Source: Apus apus (lineage: Eukaryota > Chordata > Aves > Apodiformes > Apodidae). Taken from it: a stretch of 64,000 nt of DNA. A program made the translations under genes and the position numbers. Location: contig NC_067282.1 of assembly GCF_020740795.1 (NCBI RefSeq), positions 171,832,274-171,896,273 on the forward strand, read 5' to 3'. The notes under the pieces were generated by a model, which searched no databases, was not told the DNA's origin, and worked only from the letters and a program-made list of their open reading frames with translations. Numbering within the stretch: position 1 is the stretch's first letter; each line of letters starts with the position of its first letter. Shown here one piece after another: positions 1-12,100 of this stretch.

Positions 1-3000
1 CCCCTCTTAGTGTTTGTTTTTCACCAGCACTCATGCCATTGAATTTTCCATCTGGGAATTTAGAATATGTTAGAAGCACTGGAACATCATTCTTGGCCCT
101 TCTGTGCTTGAGTACCAGCACAGAAAGAGTTTAAATGAGCCAGACAAGAATCAAAACACTCTCTTCAAACTAAGACTCATGTCCAGACATACAAGTATTT
201 TATGAATGGGAAAAATATTAAACACAATGCTCAGTAAATCTTGCTGTGGTTACATTTTTCTAAGAATGGTGTTTTAGGGAAGATCTGTTTTGTGCCAAAA
301 AAAAATAAAAAAAAAAGAAAGAATAAATTTTCCCAGTAGTGCTGCTTCTACCACTCCTGCAGGATTTTCCTGGTGCGGGCTTCACTCAGAAAGCAGGTAG
401 CGTACGTGAACTCCTGAAGTTAGCTATATAGCACAGACTGAGTTCTAATAAATCAGCCCTTGCAGAATATTGAAATTGAATGTACAACTTCATAACTATC
501 TTTATCTATGTATATAGAAAAAAGAACTGGCAAAGAACTTTGAACAGCAACTAAGATGTTGGAAGATGTGATCTGTTTGTGCCTGTTCCAGGAGCTGAAA
601 GCGAGCAGTGGTCTGTAAACACACCTGTTTTAGCTGTCAGTTACCCAGAATACAGCTAAGGATACATTTGTGCTTTTGTTAACAAACCCTCCATCTTTTA
701 GGAGGATTAGAGGGGAAGAAATAACAAGGCACCAGGTGCCTCATTCTCAAGGAGCACAAAACTGAGTTTTAAAAATTGAACAAGGAATAACTCAGTTTTG
801 TTCATTCTTTGGAGGAATCAAGGAATCAACAGCTACCTCTGTACTGAAAAGCTTCCTGTGTCTGCAAGTCCTGGGAGTTCACCATCAGGTGGGTTGGCCC
901 TGTGTAGCCACCTGCCCCTGGCCAACAGCAGGTGTCTGAGCCTTCTGGTGATTAGCAGAGACAACTATTCTTGGGGACCTGGAAGCTTAAACAGTGGCTA
1001 AAAAGCAGCCTGACACAACCATCTAAGCAGAGGGTTAAATCCTTCAGGCTATATCCTCTTTTATTATTTTATTTGCTTTTTAAGGTAAAAAAAAAAAAAG
1101 GCAAGAAACCTGGTGTTTACACACTACCCAAAACATGGCTCAGGAGCAAGGCCACCAACTGCTGTAAACCTCTCAGTAGAGTCCCTGCTCCTCCACTGAG
1201 GACAATCGAAAATAGACTCACTCCTCTCTCCATCTGCCCTGGGAGCAGGCTGAGAGAAGGAAAAGCCAGCTTGACTGGCAGTCAAGAACCTGCACTGCTG
1301 CTGAACTTGAGGTCATGGTCTGCCTCACACATGGAGCTTGGCTGTGAGGCTGGAGGTTTTGGGGTCTCCTCCTTGTTGTGCTGGGCTATCCTTGGCTCTC
1401 AATGTCAGTCATTGTCTCGCAATAGCTGAGGTGGATTTGGTTGCTTTTCACCAATCCTGTGTTGCTCCTAAAAACAAGTGTGCTGATGTTTCTGGATAAA
1501 TAGTTACTATTTTCATTTTTTAAATGCATCTAGGTCCACAACATGGTGATTGCATGCCAGCCTCCCCCAGCAGCTGTTCATACTCTCCCTTACCCTCTCC
1601 CAGTAATATAACATGCAATGTGCAACGAGCCACTTGCTCCCGGGAAGATGATTCATTTCTAAGAGGCGTCTTTGTAAGAAAAAAGCTTTGAGGGTGTTGC
1701 TGTGGCTCTGTGTGACCTGCATCAGGGATGAAACAGGAAACCTCACCATTGCAGACACATCCCCAGGGTCGCCTTCACAAGGCCCAGGGAAACAGTGGGG
1801 GAAGGACACGAGCAGAGCCTGAGCAGCTCTTTTGCTTCATGTGAAAATAAACTCTAATAGCAATTAAGGGAAAGGAGTAGGAAATTAATAAGGCAGTAAA
1901 GATTTTTCCAAATTGGTCACAAACCATTGGTTTATCCCTTGAAAAGCTCAGCTGACAAGGATTCTCTCATCCCTTTGTCCTCCTATCTTTTTCAATAATC
2001 ATCCTTCTTCATGCAAATGCAGACGGAAAGGGGAGAACAGTGAAAGGTTAAAATGGAAGCAGGCTATCTTTCATCGACATGGTAATTTTGCTGCTTGGCT
2101 CCATGCCAAACGCTCACTGCAGCCACTAGCTGCCATTCCAGCATGAGTGAAAGGATCTTTAATAAGAGTGTAAATAAAAGCCAGGCTGAGAAATGAGTTT
2201 TCCATCCCAGCAATCGCTGGCCTAACCTCTGCTGTAAATAGTCTCTCAGAGCAGCACAGATGGAGTACCAGCACCTGGGGATCAAGGCAATCTCTGTGCA
2301 GTGCAATTTAAACAGCTGGGTACAATTGAAACAGGAATTAGCAGGGATAGAGGGAGGGATTCCATTTTGTGTGCTAGGTGAAAACAAACCATGCAGTCCC
2401 TTTTCCCCCTTAAAGAGAAAAAAGAAAAAAAAAAAGCGGTGTGCGGGGGGGAGAACTTCTGACATGATCTTGTGGGAGGTGCTCTTCACTGCAGCTGTTA
2501 GATTAATTTAACCATGAGAATTTCCCACAAGGCACTGTAAAAACAGAGCCCTAATTTATGATCATTGATTTAACAGCCTGAAAGTGATTTATCTGACCCC
2601 AGTAAAGATAGCGAGGACACCAGAAGAATGATCGGTCATTCTGGGCTTTGTGTGGCTGTGATTTGCCTTATTAATTTAGAGCAGAAGGTCTGTTTCAATG
2701 TCTTCCTGAGACAGTCAAAGGCAGTTGGCAACTGAACCATTTTAAATACTTCTTTTTTTTTTTTTTAAGCATTACTAATGCTGCTAAGTACTAAGAATTT
2801 ATTCCACATGGAAAAGATCCTCATTAGTTAAGAAATGGTAGGGCTCCATTTAGAACTGCACACAAACAGAAACACAATTTGCAAGTTGTTTTTTCTTAAG
2901 TAATAATTTTTTTTTTTTTTTTTTCTGCTGGTGTTGGGAACCTAAAGCACACAGTGACATGGAATTGTTAAGCATTACAGTAAATGAGAAATAGTGTTGG

Positions 3001-5539
3001 AAGAGATAAAAGGTTGGCACAAGGGATTGCTGGCTCTTGCTCTTTCTGAGGGTAGATTTCAGTAACACCTAAATGCTTCACGTATTTTACTATTTTTATC
3101 ATTCAGTCCTCCTCATGGAACTTACAGAGCATGTCCGTTGACAAATAAATGTATCTAGGTTTTATTTCAGAGGAATATGCCTTTGGTTAAAATGAGCGTA
3201 GCTTCCATTTCTGAAATGTCACAACTGAGTGATGCAATTTCTTTGCACAAGTAAGAGGAGAAAAGATGAAAGGCAAAGGGAAAAGTGAGTGCTCTCTCTC
3301 CAGAAAGAACAACTGTTTTTAAGAGGAGCGTGAAATGAAGGACAGATGCTTTAGAAGTTTACCTACCCCAGAAAACTTGAATTCAGAAGGAAGTGTGTTG
3401 GCACAAGCATGTGTATGTGTACAAAAAAATCACACAGGAGGTGCCGAAACTGGTTTTTGTATTTTAGAGCACCAACCAGGAAAATGGGCTGGAAAGAGTT
3501 GAGTACCAATTTCTCTTGCCACCTGGACTGACGTGTGGTTGGGTTAAATGTCACTGATTTTGGCTGTTCTGCATCTCATTCACTGCTGGATTATGCCCAG
3601 CTTTAAAGCCCATCTACAAGGATCTCAGTAATTGTCTTGCCAGTTTTCAAGGTGGGAGACATAAATGCTGCCAGCTAGGATTTTGTCCACGGGGGATGAA
3701 TGCTTACAGTCATTTTGCTATCCTGATGAAAAGCTGCCTGACCTAAAACTAAAGCAGTCCACTTATGCTCCATACAACAGGGGAAAACAATATTCCAGCC
3801 CTCCCAAATATGAAATAATAACAGTCATTTTTTAAAGTGAAAAGACAACATTAGACAATAGAATAAATTATTAAATACATAGAAAAGTCCCCATGAAATC
3901 TCATATATGTTATCAAGAGATTGAAGAACAAATGCCTAAACAGGCATTGGTCTCACTGAAAGATTGGGGGTGGGCAATGGTGACTATAAAACCAAGCCCA
4001 AAACCCCATGCAAGCAAAACAAAGCTGAAGCCCCCATCATAGGCCTGAAGAATACAGAAAGCTGTATGTCTGCCTGTGCATCTTTTTGCTGTCATGTTGC
4101 CATCGGTCTTGTGTTGTTCCCCATAGCACACTATGGAGACATGAGGAGATCCTGATAAATTATATGCCATAGAACTTTATTTAAATTCAACTTTATGGGG
4201 AAAAAAAATCAATAATGTTCTTACTTTTAGCATACCAAAACATTTCTACACACTGTTCTTATCCATGACAAGAGTCTCTAAATAAAGGTGCTTCTTCTGC
4301 ATACCAACAAATCTTTGCTCCTCCCAGAATAACACTAGATAATTCTTCCCACTTAAAGCCCATTCTGCATGGGTTCAGATCTAGTTCTGGAAGATTACAA
4401 TAAGCATCCTCAGCAGCACAGATGTCAAAAACACTTCCAAAGGAATGACTGCTTTCTACCAAATGGATTGCCTTTTTTTTTGTTGATTCCTTAACTTACC
4501 ACTTACTTCATTCTGACACATGACACTATTACATACCTAGGTGTGAACGAGTCTTACAAGCTTAGTTTTAAAGTACAACTGTTTTCCATTTATAATCACA
4601 GAAAACGCACCTAAAAGATGTTCACTTTTAGGGGCTGTGTTCCATATGACATCTTGGGATACTGTCACAAAATTCTCTTGTTTAAAATTCCTAAGGATGG
4701 TTTAATATGCATGTCAGGATCTCAACTACATGACTTGTTTACTGCCAAAGGACCAGCAGTTCAAGACTAGAAGACTAGAATATTCTTTGTTTTCCTTTTT
4801 TATTTTTAATTTTTAAATAAAAATGCTGTGGTAGTATGTCCACAAAAATAATGCTGCTTTAACAAGAACCACATATGCCATTTCAGATGTTGCAGAAAAT
4901 TCTAATGATTGATGCATCCAGTAAGGTGATTCTTTTTACACATCCTCTTCCTTTTTTTTCTTTGAACTTATCCTCTTCCTTTTTTTTCTTTGAACTTCTA
5001 TTAATCATTTGCGTGAAAAGGTGTCTTTAATTACTGCAAGCATGCTCCACAGCCAAATATGCTGAAGTGCCAACGTATTTACCATTAAAACAAGTAAAGA
5101 GACAGCCTCTAATGCTGTGTTGCCTTCCTAGCTTTGGGTCACACCCACAACCCTTCCACCCTGGCTCATGGTGTGTCTGCTCCTGGCAAGAAGAAACAGA
5201 AGCAGACTTCCCTTGAAACACACCGGAAGGAAAGAGTCAACTGCCCAATGCTGTGATTAAAGCCACTTTTAGATATTTACATACTAACCACAACAAAAAA
5301 TGGTTTAGCAAGTCTCTTGAATATGCCCACAGCTTAAGAAAATACACTGCTTGAGGGTTCGCTGGCCTCAAGTGATGTGGTGTGACCAGGAAAAGCCCAG
5401 TTCTGTCTGGGAGTGGACAGCATAACTAGAGCAGGCTTTGCAAGCGCCTCTCTGCAATGGTCTAGTCAAAATGCTGCACATCTCACAGCAAAGCAAAATG
5501 TCCACAGAAAGTCACAAAATGCATTGAGAGTTAAACCAG
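1..5539. other. Intergenic, no gene supported
   Basis: A/T-rich non-coding sequence with poly-A and poly-T tracts (about 298-322, 2751-2766, 2908-2924) and the 28-bp tandem duplication. Open frames here (longest 152 codons at 971-1429) show no family resemblance and mostly low-complexity or shadow translation. In human the next gene in this direction is PPM1H, but I found none of its coding sequence. Confidence 0.6.
4942..4997. repeat. 28-bp perfect tandem duplication
   Basis: The unit beginning ATCCTCTTCC and ending TTTGAACTT occurs twice head to tail with no visible mismatch. Identity suggests a recent duplication or an assembly duplication. Confidence 0.92.
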
Positions 5540-5860
5540 CAAGCTAGGAGTGCTGCATTCATGGATGCAGGTAGGACTGCAGGCAGGAGGAAGCATCTGG
5601 AGAGCAAGGTCAGTGCCAGCAAAAGGCTGCGCGAGTGCCCGTGACACCCACTGCTGTGGGGCTGCAGCAGGAGCCCGCCTGGCATCCCATGGCGCAGGCA
5701 GAGGTGCTGGCCACTGCCACCACGGGAGACCGCCACCACGGGAGACCAGCCACCACAGCAGCACCAGCAGGAGAGGAACCACACAAACCACACACAGATC
5801 TGCCTGTTAGGACAGGTCAGAGATGCACCGCTCTGCGTCCTGAGCTCTAGAGCTCACTCC
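5540..5860. other. Locally GC-rich segment with short repeats, no gene supported
   Basis: Five overlapping stop-free frames of 61-93 codons occur on both strands over the same bases. They reflect higher GC content, and none resembles a known protein. The motif CCACCACGGGAGACC is repeated directly near 5718-5745. Confidence 0.5.
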
Positions 5861-8600
5861 GGCAGCAGAAATGAATGCTGTGCTCCCTTTTGCTTCCATG
5901 CTAGGAAAACCGCTGGCATGAAGTTTACAGAACTGAGTTAAGATGGAAACAGGAAGGTTGTTTACCTTTGCAGAAGATTTAACATTACTTGAGAACTCCC
6001 TGAGAAAGGATCATTTCCAATAACCTACCCAGCCTGACTCAGTCCTCATAAAAAAGCTGTGAACTATTACACAGGTGCACAGCATATTGCTTATAAATGC
6101 AGAGGTGAAAGAAAGCCTCCAAGTAGAGTCTTGAGGCTGCAGGACCGCAATAAGGAATGCCATTTGTGAACCTCAATTTTGCTTCCATGGGAATGCATCA
6201 CAAAGGCAGTGGCAATTTTGTCCAACACTGAGTGATGCCATCAATAGATACAGGAGAGGAGAGGCGACGGGGAGCTTTGCTGGGGAGAGTGTTTGTAACT
6301 CATCGGTTGCTACTGTGCAAACACGTGATTTTGCAACAGATGGAAAGCAGTACCCACCTGGCCAGGGATTATCAAAGTGAGGGTTTGTGAGATCAAAGAT
6401 TTATGATCAATGGAGTTAATCATTAGGATGAAGGTGCTGACTCCACCTCATATGCAAAGCACCAGCCTCTGGATTACAGCTGTTACCTGCAAATATAAAA
6501 GTGTTGCAGAATACATGTGTGAGTTATGCATAAAAGCAGCAGTCTTTTAGATGGGAAGAGACTGGATTGTTTACATGGAATGCATTTGTGTAGCACAAAA
6601 ATGCTGAACACTGTTTCCTGCTTTCAGTCTCCTTCCTGTATAAAAGAACTAATTGCTTGTTACCAACAGTGATAAATATCATCAGAGCTATTTAACTTAA
6701 ATTTCAGTCTTTAATGGAAATATGATTAATCTGTAATGTCGTTATTCCTACTATCATGGCAAACTTCACACATAACTTCAAAATAATTATCCAGTGTTCT
6801 TAAAAATTGCACTTCACTTGAAAACAAACCATTTGGATATATGTTCATAATTCAGTATTGCTGAGAAAATCTATGCTACTTTTTAGTATGCTTTCTGTAG
6901 ATACTTTCTTAGGTGGGTGGTGAGCAATAGTCCTTTAAAATCAGGACTAAGAATGAATCATGCATGTATCCCACTATTTTAGCAAAGCTCTTGAGTTTCA
7001 TGTTTTCCTTACATTGCTTTTTCTGTCTTCATCATGTTTTCCTCCCATCAGACTAATTAAATCTGGAAAGTACAGAACAGTGAAACTGGGATTTGCCAGA
7101 AAATACAACATTAAAAGAAAAAGAGTATTCTTACAGTAGCAGCATTTCTAAAACTAGGAGATGAAAACCAACCAAATCTGGGGGACAACAAGGACAGAAG
7201 CCATAGAAGAGCTGAAGAAGGTAACAGACACCCAAAAGCACAGTCACAAAGACTTCATTTATGGTAGCCATTTTCATTAAATGTTCCACCACTGCACTGT
7301 ATCTACACTCGCATTACAGTGATAGTTAAGCCAGGCTGTCACCTGAGGTATCTCACCCATGTCTTGAGAACACTGGCTCTCCTAGGCTAAAGTCCTGTGA
7401 GTGCCACCACCTGATGCAGCTGTATGGCAGGGTCTGGGAATCTTGAAGGACCTGAGAAGCAGAACCTGGCAAGCCTGGCTCCCTCTGGATTTGCATCTAT
7501 AGGATGACTTCCCATGTGGGTTTAAGGTAACTGGTAAGAGTGAGCTCTTATAGTCTTTCCACTAGCAGGCTCTCTTCTTTATCCAGCTGTCTAGAGAAAG
7601 GTGTATTTTTTTCAGAAAAATAATATTTCTAATTTCTCTTCCTGTTGGTCAAATCTGAATTAAATAGGCCAATGGATTCAAAGTTCATCAGGAAAGATTA
7701 GCAGATCCGTACCCACATAAACCTTGTTTTCTTAGAAACTTCTGTTAAAAGTGTTCAGGCATAGCAAAGTAATTGTCAAAAAAAGCAAGTGAAATTACCT
7801 TATAAAGCAGAACAAGCTTTTGAGAAAGAAAGAAAAAAAGAGTGTGTGACTATGGATTTGTTTTACCTTCCTGTTTCAAGAGACGTGAGGAAGGCTCAAA
7901 TGCTTAAAAACTACTGAACTGCAGTGTTAAGTACATGGCTGTGACACGACAGGACAAAACAATGGTTAACAAAAAGAAGTTGTCATAAGACAGGATCAAG
8001 AGAAACAGTTGGAGAGTATCTAGAGAAACATCCAAGAACATACAATAGGAAGGGGCTCTTGAAAATGCAGATTTTCCCTGCTGGCTTTGCAACTGTCTCA
8101 CATAAACCTTCTAATGAGTTTATGAAATGCTTTATTACAACTAGGCTTTTGTGTGTTTTTTTTTCCCCCTGACCCCAGAGGTCTGTCTAGGGTGACTACT
8201 GGTCTAACAGCATGATGGCTGTCTTTCTCCATGCCATGTTCTGTGATGAGCCTTCGTATCCTATGTCCTCCCTCCCTCTTTCTGTTCATGTAGGCATGGA
8301 CTGTGTGTAAATATAGTTCTGTCTCAACTTAATAGTGCTCTGCGTGGGTCTAAGTTGAATCTCAAAAAGTATCCATAATATTAGCATATCCATTAGGAAG
8401 TACTCTCTTTCTGTGCTGTTCTCAGTGATTCATTCATCTTAGCACCAACTCTTCAGTCATCTGTTGATTGTCACACCTCTACCCTTCCTCCTTCAGGAAA
8501 TGGGAAAATTCCACTGAGATTTCTAGGAAATCTGTATACTTCTGTTCACTGGACCATTACAGTTTTCAGATCTAAATCTATAATTTTTATCTTAGCAAAC
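5861..8600. other. Intergenic, with a candidate regulatory stretch near 6.3-6.6 kb
   Basis: No gene or young repeat is seen. The 6.3-6.6 kb part is compositionally balanced and dense in transcription-factor-like motifs (see findings); the rest is unremarkable A/T-rich DNA. Confidence 0.5.
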
Positions 8601-9130
8601 ATAACTTCTGGATCCACTCTTGTGACAGCCTACCCATTTTTCTTCAGGCAGAAGCAGCAGCTACACACATGTCCTCTTTCTGATGCTAATTATGTCTTCC
8701 TTAGATTCCCCATCTTTTCTTTCTTCTGTTGGCAGACCATTCTGTCATCTGTTCTCTTTCACAGTACATTCATCATGTCCACTGTTTCTTGGGCACCAGA
8801 CACTATCATGGCAGTTTTTTCCTCTTTTCTGCTGATGCTGCCTTCTCTCTTTTGTTCATCTGCTACTCTGTTTTCTTCCTTCTTTTTCTCTTTTCTCTCC
8901 TTCAGCAAAGGAAACTTCTTCCACAACTTTATTTTCTCTTCACTAGCCAGTCTTGTGATTCTGGATTGTGCATCAGTTATTCAAAAGGTCACTTCCACCA
9001 TTTGCTTGCCTTTTTTTCTCAAGTGTTCTCTTTTGGCAAATACCTACAAAAAGTCACCCATCTAATCTTCTCCTCCTTCTCTCCCATCTTGCTCTTGTCT
9101 TCAGGAATCCATCTAAACTTATGTTGTAGC
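8601..9130 (+). repeat. Pyrimidine-rich tract, about 0.5 kb
   Basis: The plus strand is strongly T/C-rich, with many CTTTTCTC and TTTCTTCC runs. This creates overlapping Phe/Ser/Leu-rich open frames (147 and 134 codons) that are composition artefacts rather than genes. Its origin is unknown; a decayed repeat is possible. Confidence 0.6.
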
Positions 9131-12100
9131 TAGAATTTATCTCAGAAGAGATCTGTGCTTATAGAGAAGTAAAGGAAACAGCAATATTTAACTGGAATTC
9201 TCCACCACTATTTTTACCTAAGTTAGGTGAGGTGAGAGAGCTTTGGGAAATAGAAAATACAGAAACTATTTAAAAATGCATGTATATGGGCTTACACTTC
9301 AGTATTTCTTACAAAATACTAGGTTTACTGCCAGAATTTCAACCATCAGTAGGACACTAAGTAAGTAACAGTCAACTTGATAATCAGAACTCAAGTGCAA
9401 CTAACTAATTTTCTTTGATAGTGAAATAAATGTAATGGAGAGAAGAAACACACTGTGTTAGTATTAACTTGAAGAAGATTTAGAAATGTGTTCCACTGTA
9501 ATGTGTTCCTGCAACATATTTCTCTATGTATTCATTAACAATTGTGGTTTGGTATAGGAAAAATAAGATTCTCACTGACATTATTTGAAATGGAAAAGAG
9601 CAAAAATGTAGTCATTACAAATGCCATAATATGTTGATAAATAAAATGTCACCAGAAATAAACAAAAGCATCATGAAAGATGTGAAGCAGTCCTGATAGG
9701 AAGAAGGAACCATATTCAGAAAAGGAGGAAGGGGTTAAGTTATAAGAACATTGGATCAGGAGATATATTTTATGTTCATTACATAGTAAGGTAATACTGT
9801 TCCAACAAAAATAAAAAGCATGTATTTTATGCAAGACAAATGAGGTCATTAGTTTATGTTTGAAAGTGGTCTGATTTCAGTCATAGACTAGGATTCTCTC
9901 TAGTACAGTACATTTTTTGAAAAGGTTAATGAAAATGATCACATGGGAATGGTCAAAATAATAATAAAAAAGGAAAATAAGATCCATGAGGCAAAGTTGT
10001 GAAAAAGTGCCTGAATAGATGCATTCATTTTAAGAAAATTATTTTCCACAAGTATGTAAAGATCTGTCTCTTTTTCAAACTGTATAATCACTTGAAGGAG
10101 AATGGAAGTCACTTTGTAAACAGACATATATAAAACAGCAAAAATGGAAACTCAAGAAAGAGGTGTAATTATCACTGGAGAAAATTATCATACTTTCTTC
10201 TTACATTTGTTAAACTATGAAGACCTGTTTATTAATATACTTTTTTATATGAAGTAGCACATTCCTACATGAAGCAGTATTCATTCACTATGGAGTCCAT
10301 CCTTTGCAAATATCAAAATAAATGCAGTGATTCACAACCCATCGGGCAGACTGCCAAACTGAAATAATACTGGATTTAAAAAGGCAGGTGAGAGGGGGAG
10401 AAAATGTAACTATGCATGCTGCTTTTCAAGCAGTTCCTTATTTTTCTTTTTGTAGTCACCAAGCACAGGCATTTCTGATAACCTCAGATATGACAGTGAG
10501 ACAGGGAGTTTGTTTACTCCTTTATCTTTTTGCTCTAGATTTTAAGACAAGTAGAGCTTTACAGGCACTTCCTAGAAATACAAAGGCAGCTAAACAACTT
10601 GTATTGCACAGCAACGCACCTGAGGTACAAATGGGAAACCAATCAGGATTGTCTAAAAGTGCCACCTAAGAGTGCAGCCGTTGCACCAGTCTGTGGTTTT
10701 AGGTGACAATACTGTGGCAGTGGCTGCAGACTCCTCAAATTTCTACTCACAGGTTCAACAGAAAAGGTAAGTAATTTTTTGCATAACTTCAAACTGCTTC
10801 TTCCAGACTCATCTGTGTAGAATCCTGCTCAAGTCCTGTTTCTCTCACTGGTTACCCAAGGTCATTTGGAGCAGCTGAAAAATTTCAGTCCATGTTTCCT
10901 GAAAAATTCTGTAAAGGGCTCCTTTCAAACGTTGAACAAGGTAGAGATTAAGTTTAGCTGGTTTCGCTGCAGACCACGGAGGAGTGTCCTTGGAGAGGAA
11001 GAGCAATTTCTCAGCACTAGCTTAAGAGAAAAATCTCTTGGCACGAACACAGATGCTTAAAAATAAATCTATCATCCATGTAGAAAAGAATGAGGAATCA
11101 AAGGAAATTAGCCTTTATCACAGTTTTCTTTGTTTGTTTTTTTTGTGTGTGTGTGAGAAGTAGACCATTATGTAGACTGACCTGATTGCCCACATCAAGT
11201 GATACTTTCTTGCTGTAGCACTAGTTCAGATGCTTTTGTCAATGCAGTGTTATGATCTGCATTACTTTAAAGGGCTACTGACCATAACCACCAGTGGATA
11301 CAGCAATTCCCCAGTTACCTTCTACAGCCAAAAAAGACTTACATGAAATACACACTGTTGCATGAAGAATGTTTCTAATGTTTTCAGTAATTTGGAAAAC
11401 AAAACTTGCTGGAATTAAGACTTGGGGTGGGATGAAGGGGAGGAGGGGAGAGAGGGAAGTGTTTGAGAAGAAACAGCTTTCCTGGTGCAGAGATCTTAGT
11501 TTTGGTTGGGAATATTTTTTTTGTGCTGGTGGTAGTTGTTTTTTTCAAACCAAAGTCTAAAAAGTAAACAAAACCCTTTGCAGTACCAGCACTTGAAAAA
11601 GCACCTAAAGCAAAGCAATGTGCTATTCACAACCAAAGCCAAAGACCATGGCAGAGGAAGCCAAGCTTCAGCGAAGAGAAGGAAGTGCCGTAACACTAAA
11701 ATTATTGTAATCCTCTTGCCAAAGCAGTTCCACTGGCAGGCCAACAAGTTTTTCTTACAGCATAAAAACTCTCCATTTATGAGAAATAAGTATTTTTAAA
11801 TTATAACACCAACAAGTAGTTAGACTTGGTGTTTGCCACTGACTGCTTAAAAAAACCCAACAAAAACCAAAGAAAAACCCAACCAAAAAACCTCACCTAC
11901 AGTCCTATCAGCAACGTGAAAACTGACTTCCAGAGTTTTTCTGACTATTCCTTTTCCTTCAGGATGGCAGCACAGCACCTCCTGAGCCTGTTCACACTCC
12001 AATGTATACAACCAGTCAAAAAAGAGCTTCAGGGTTATGTAAAAATGCATAGAAGGTGTCTTTCAGCAACAGCCGCTGCTCCTCATTCTTCCCAGGCCAC

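Noticed and set aside
971-1429. 152-codon plus-strand open frame
   Set aside because: No recognisable family, poly-Lys from an A-run, no splice or promoter context.
1-5500. Possible PPM1H 3' end, expected from human gene order
   Set aside because: I looked for the conserved phosphatase C-terminal block and did not find it; the gene probably lies outside the window.
8622-9133. Two overlapping plus-strand frames of 147 and 134 codons
   Set aside because: They lie in a T/C-rich tract; translation is Phe/Ser/Leu-rich in both frames, as expected from composition.
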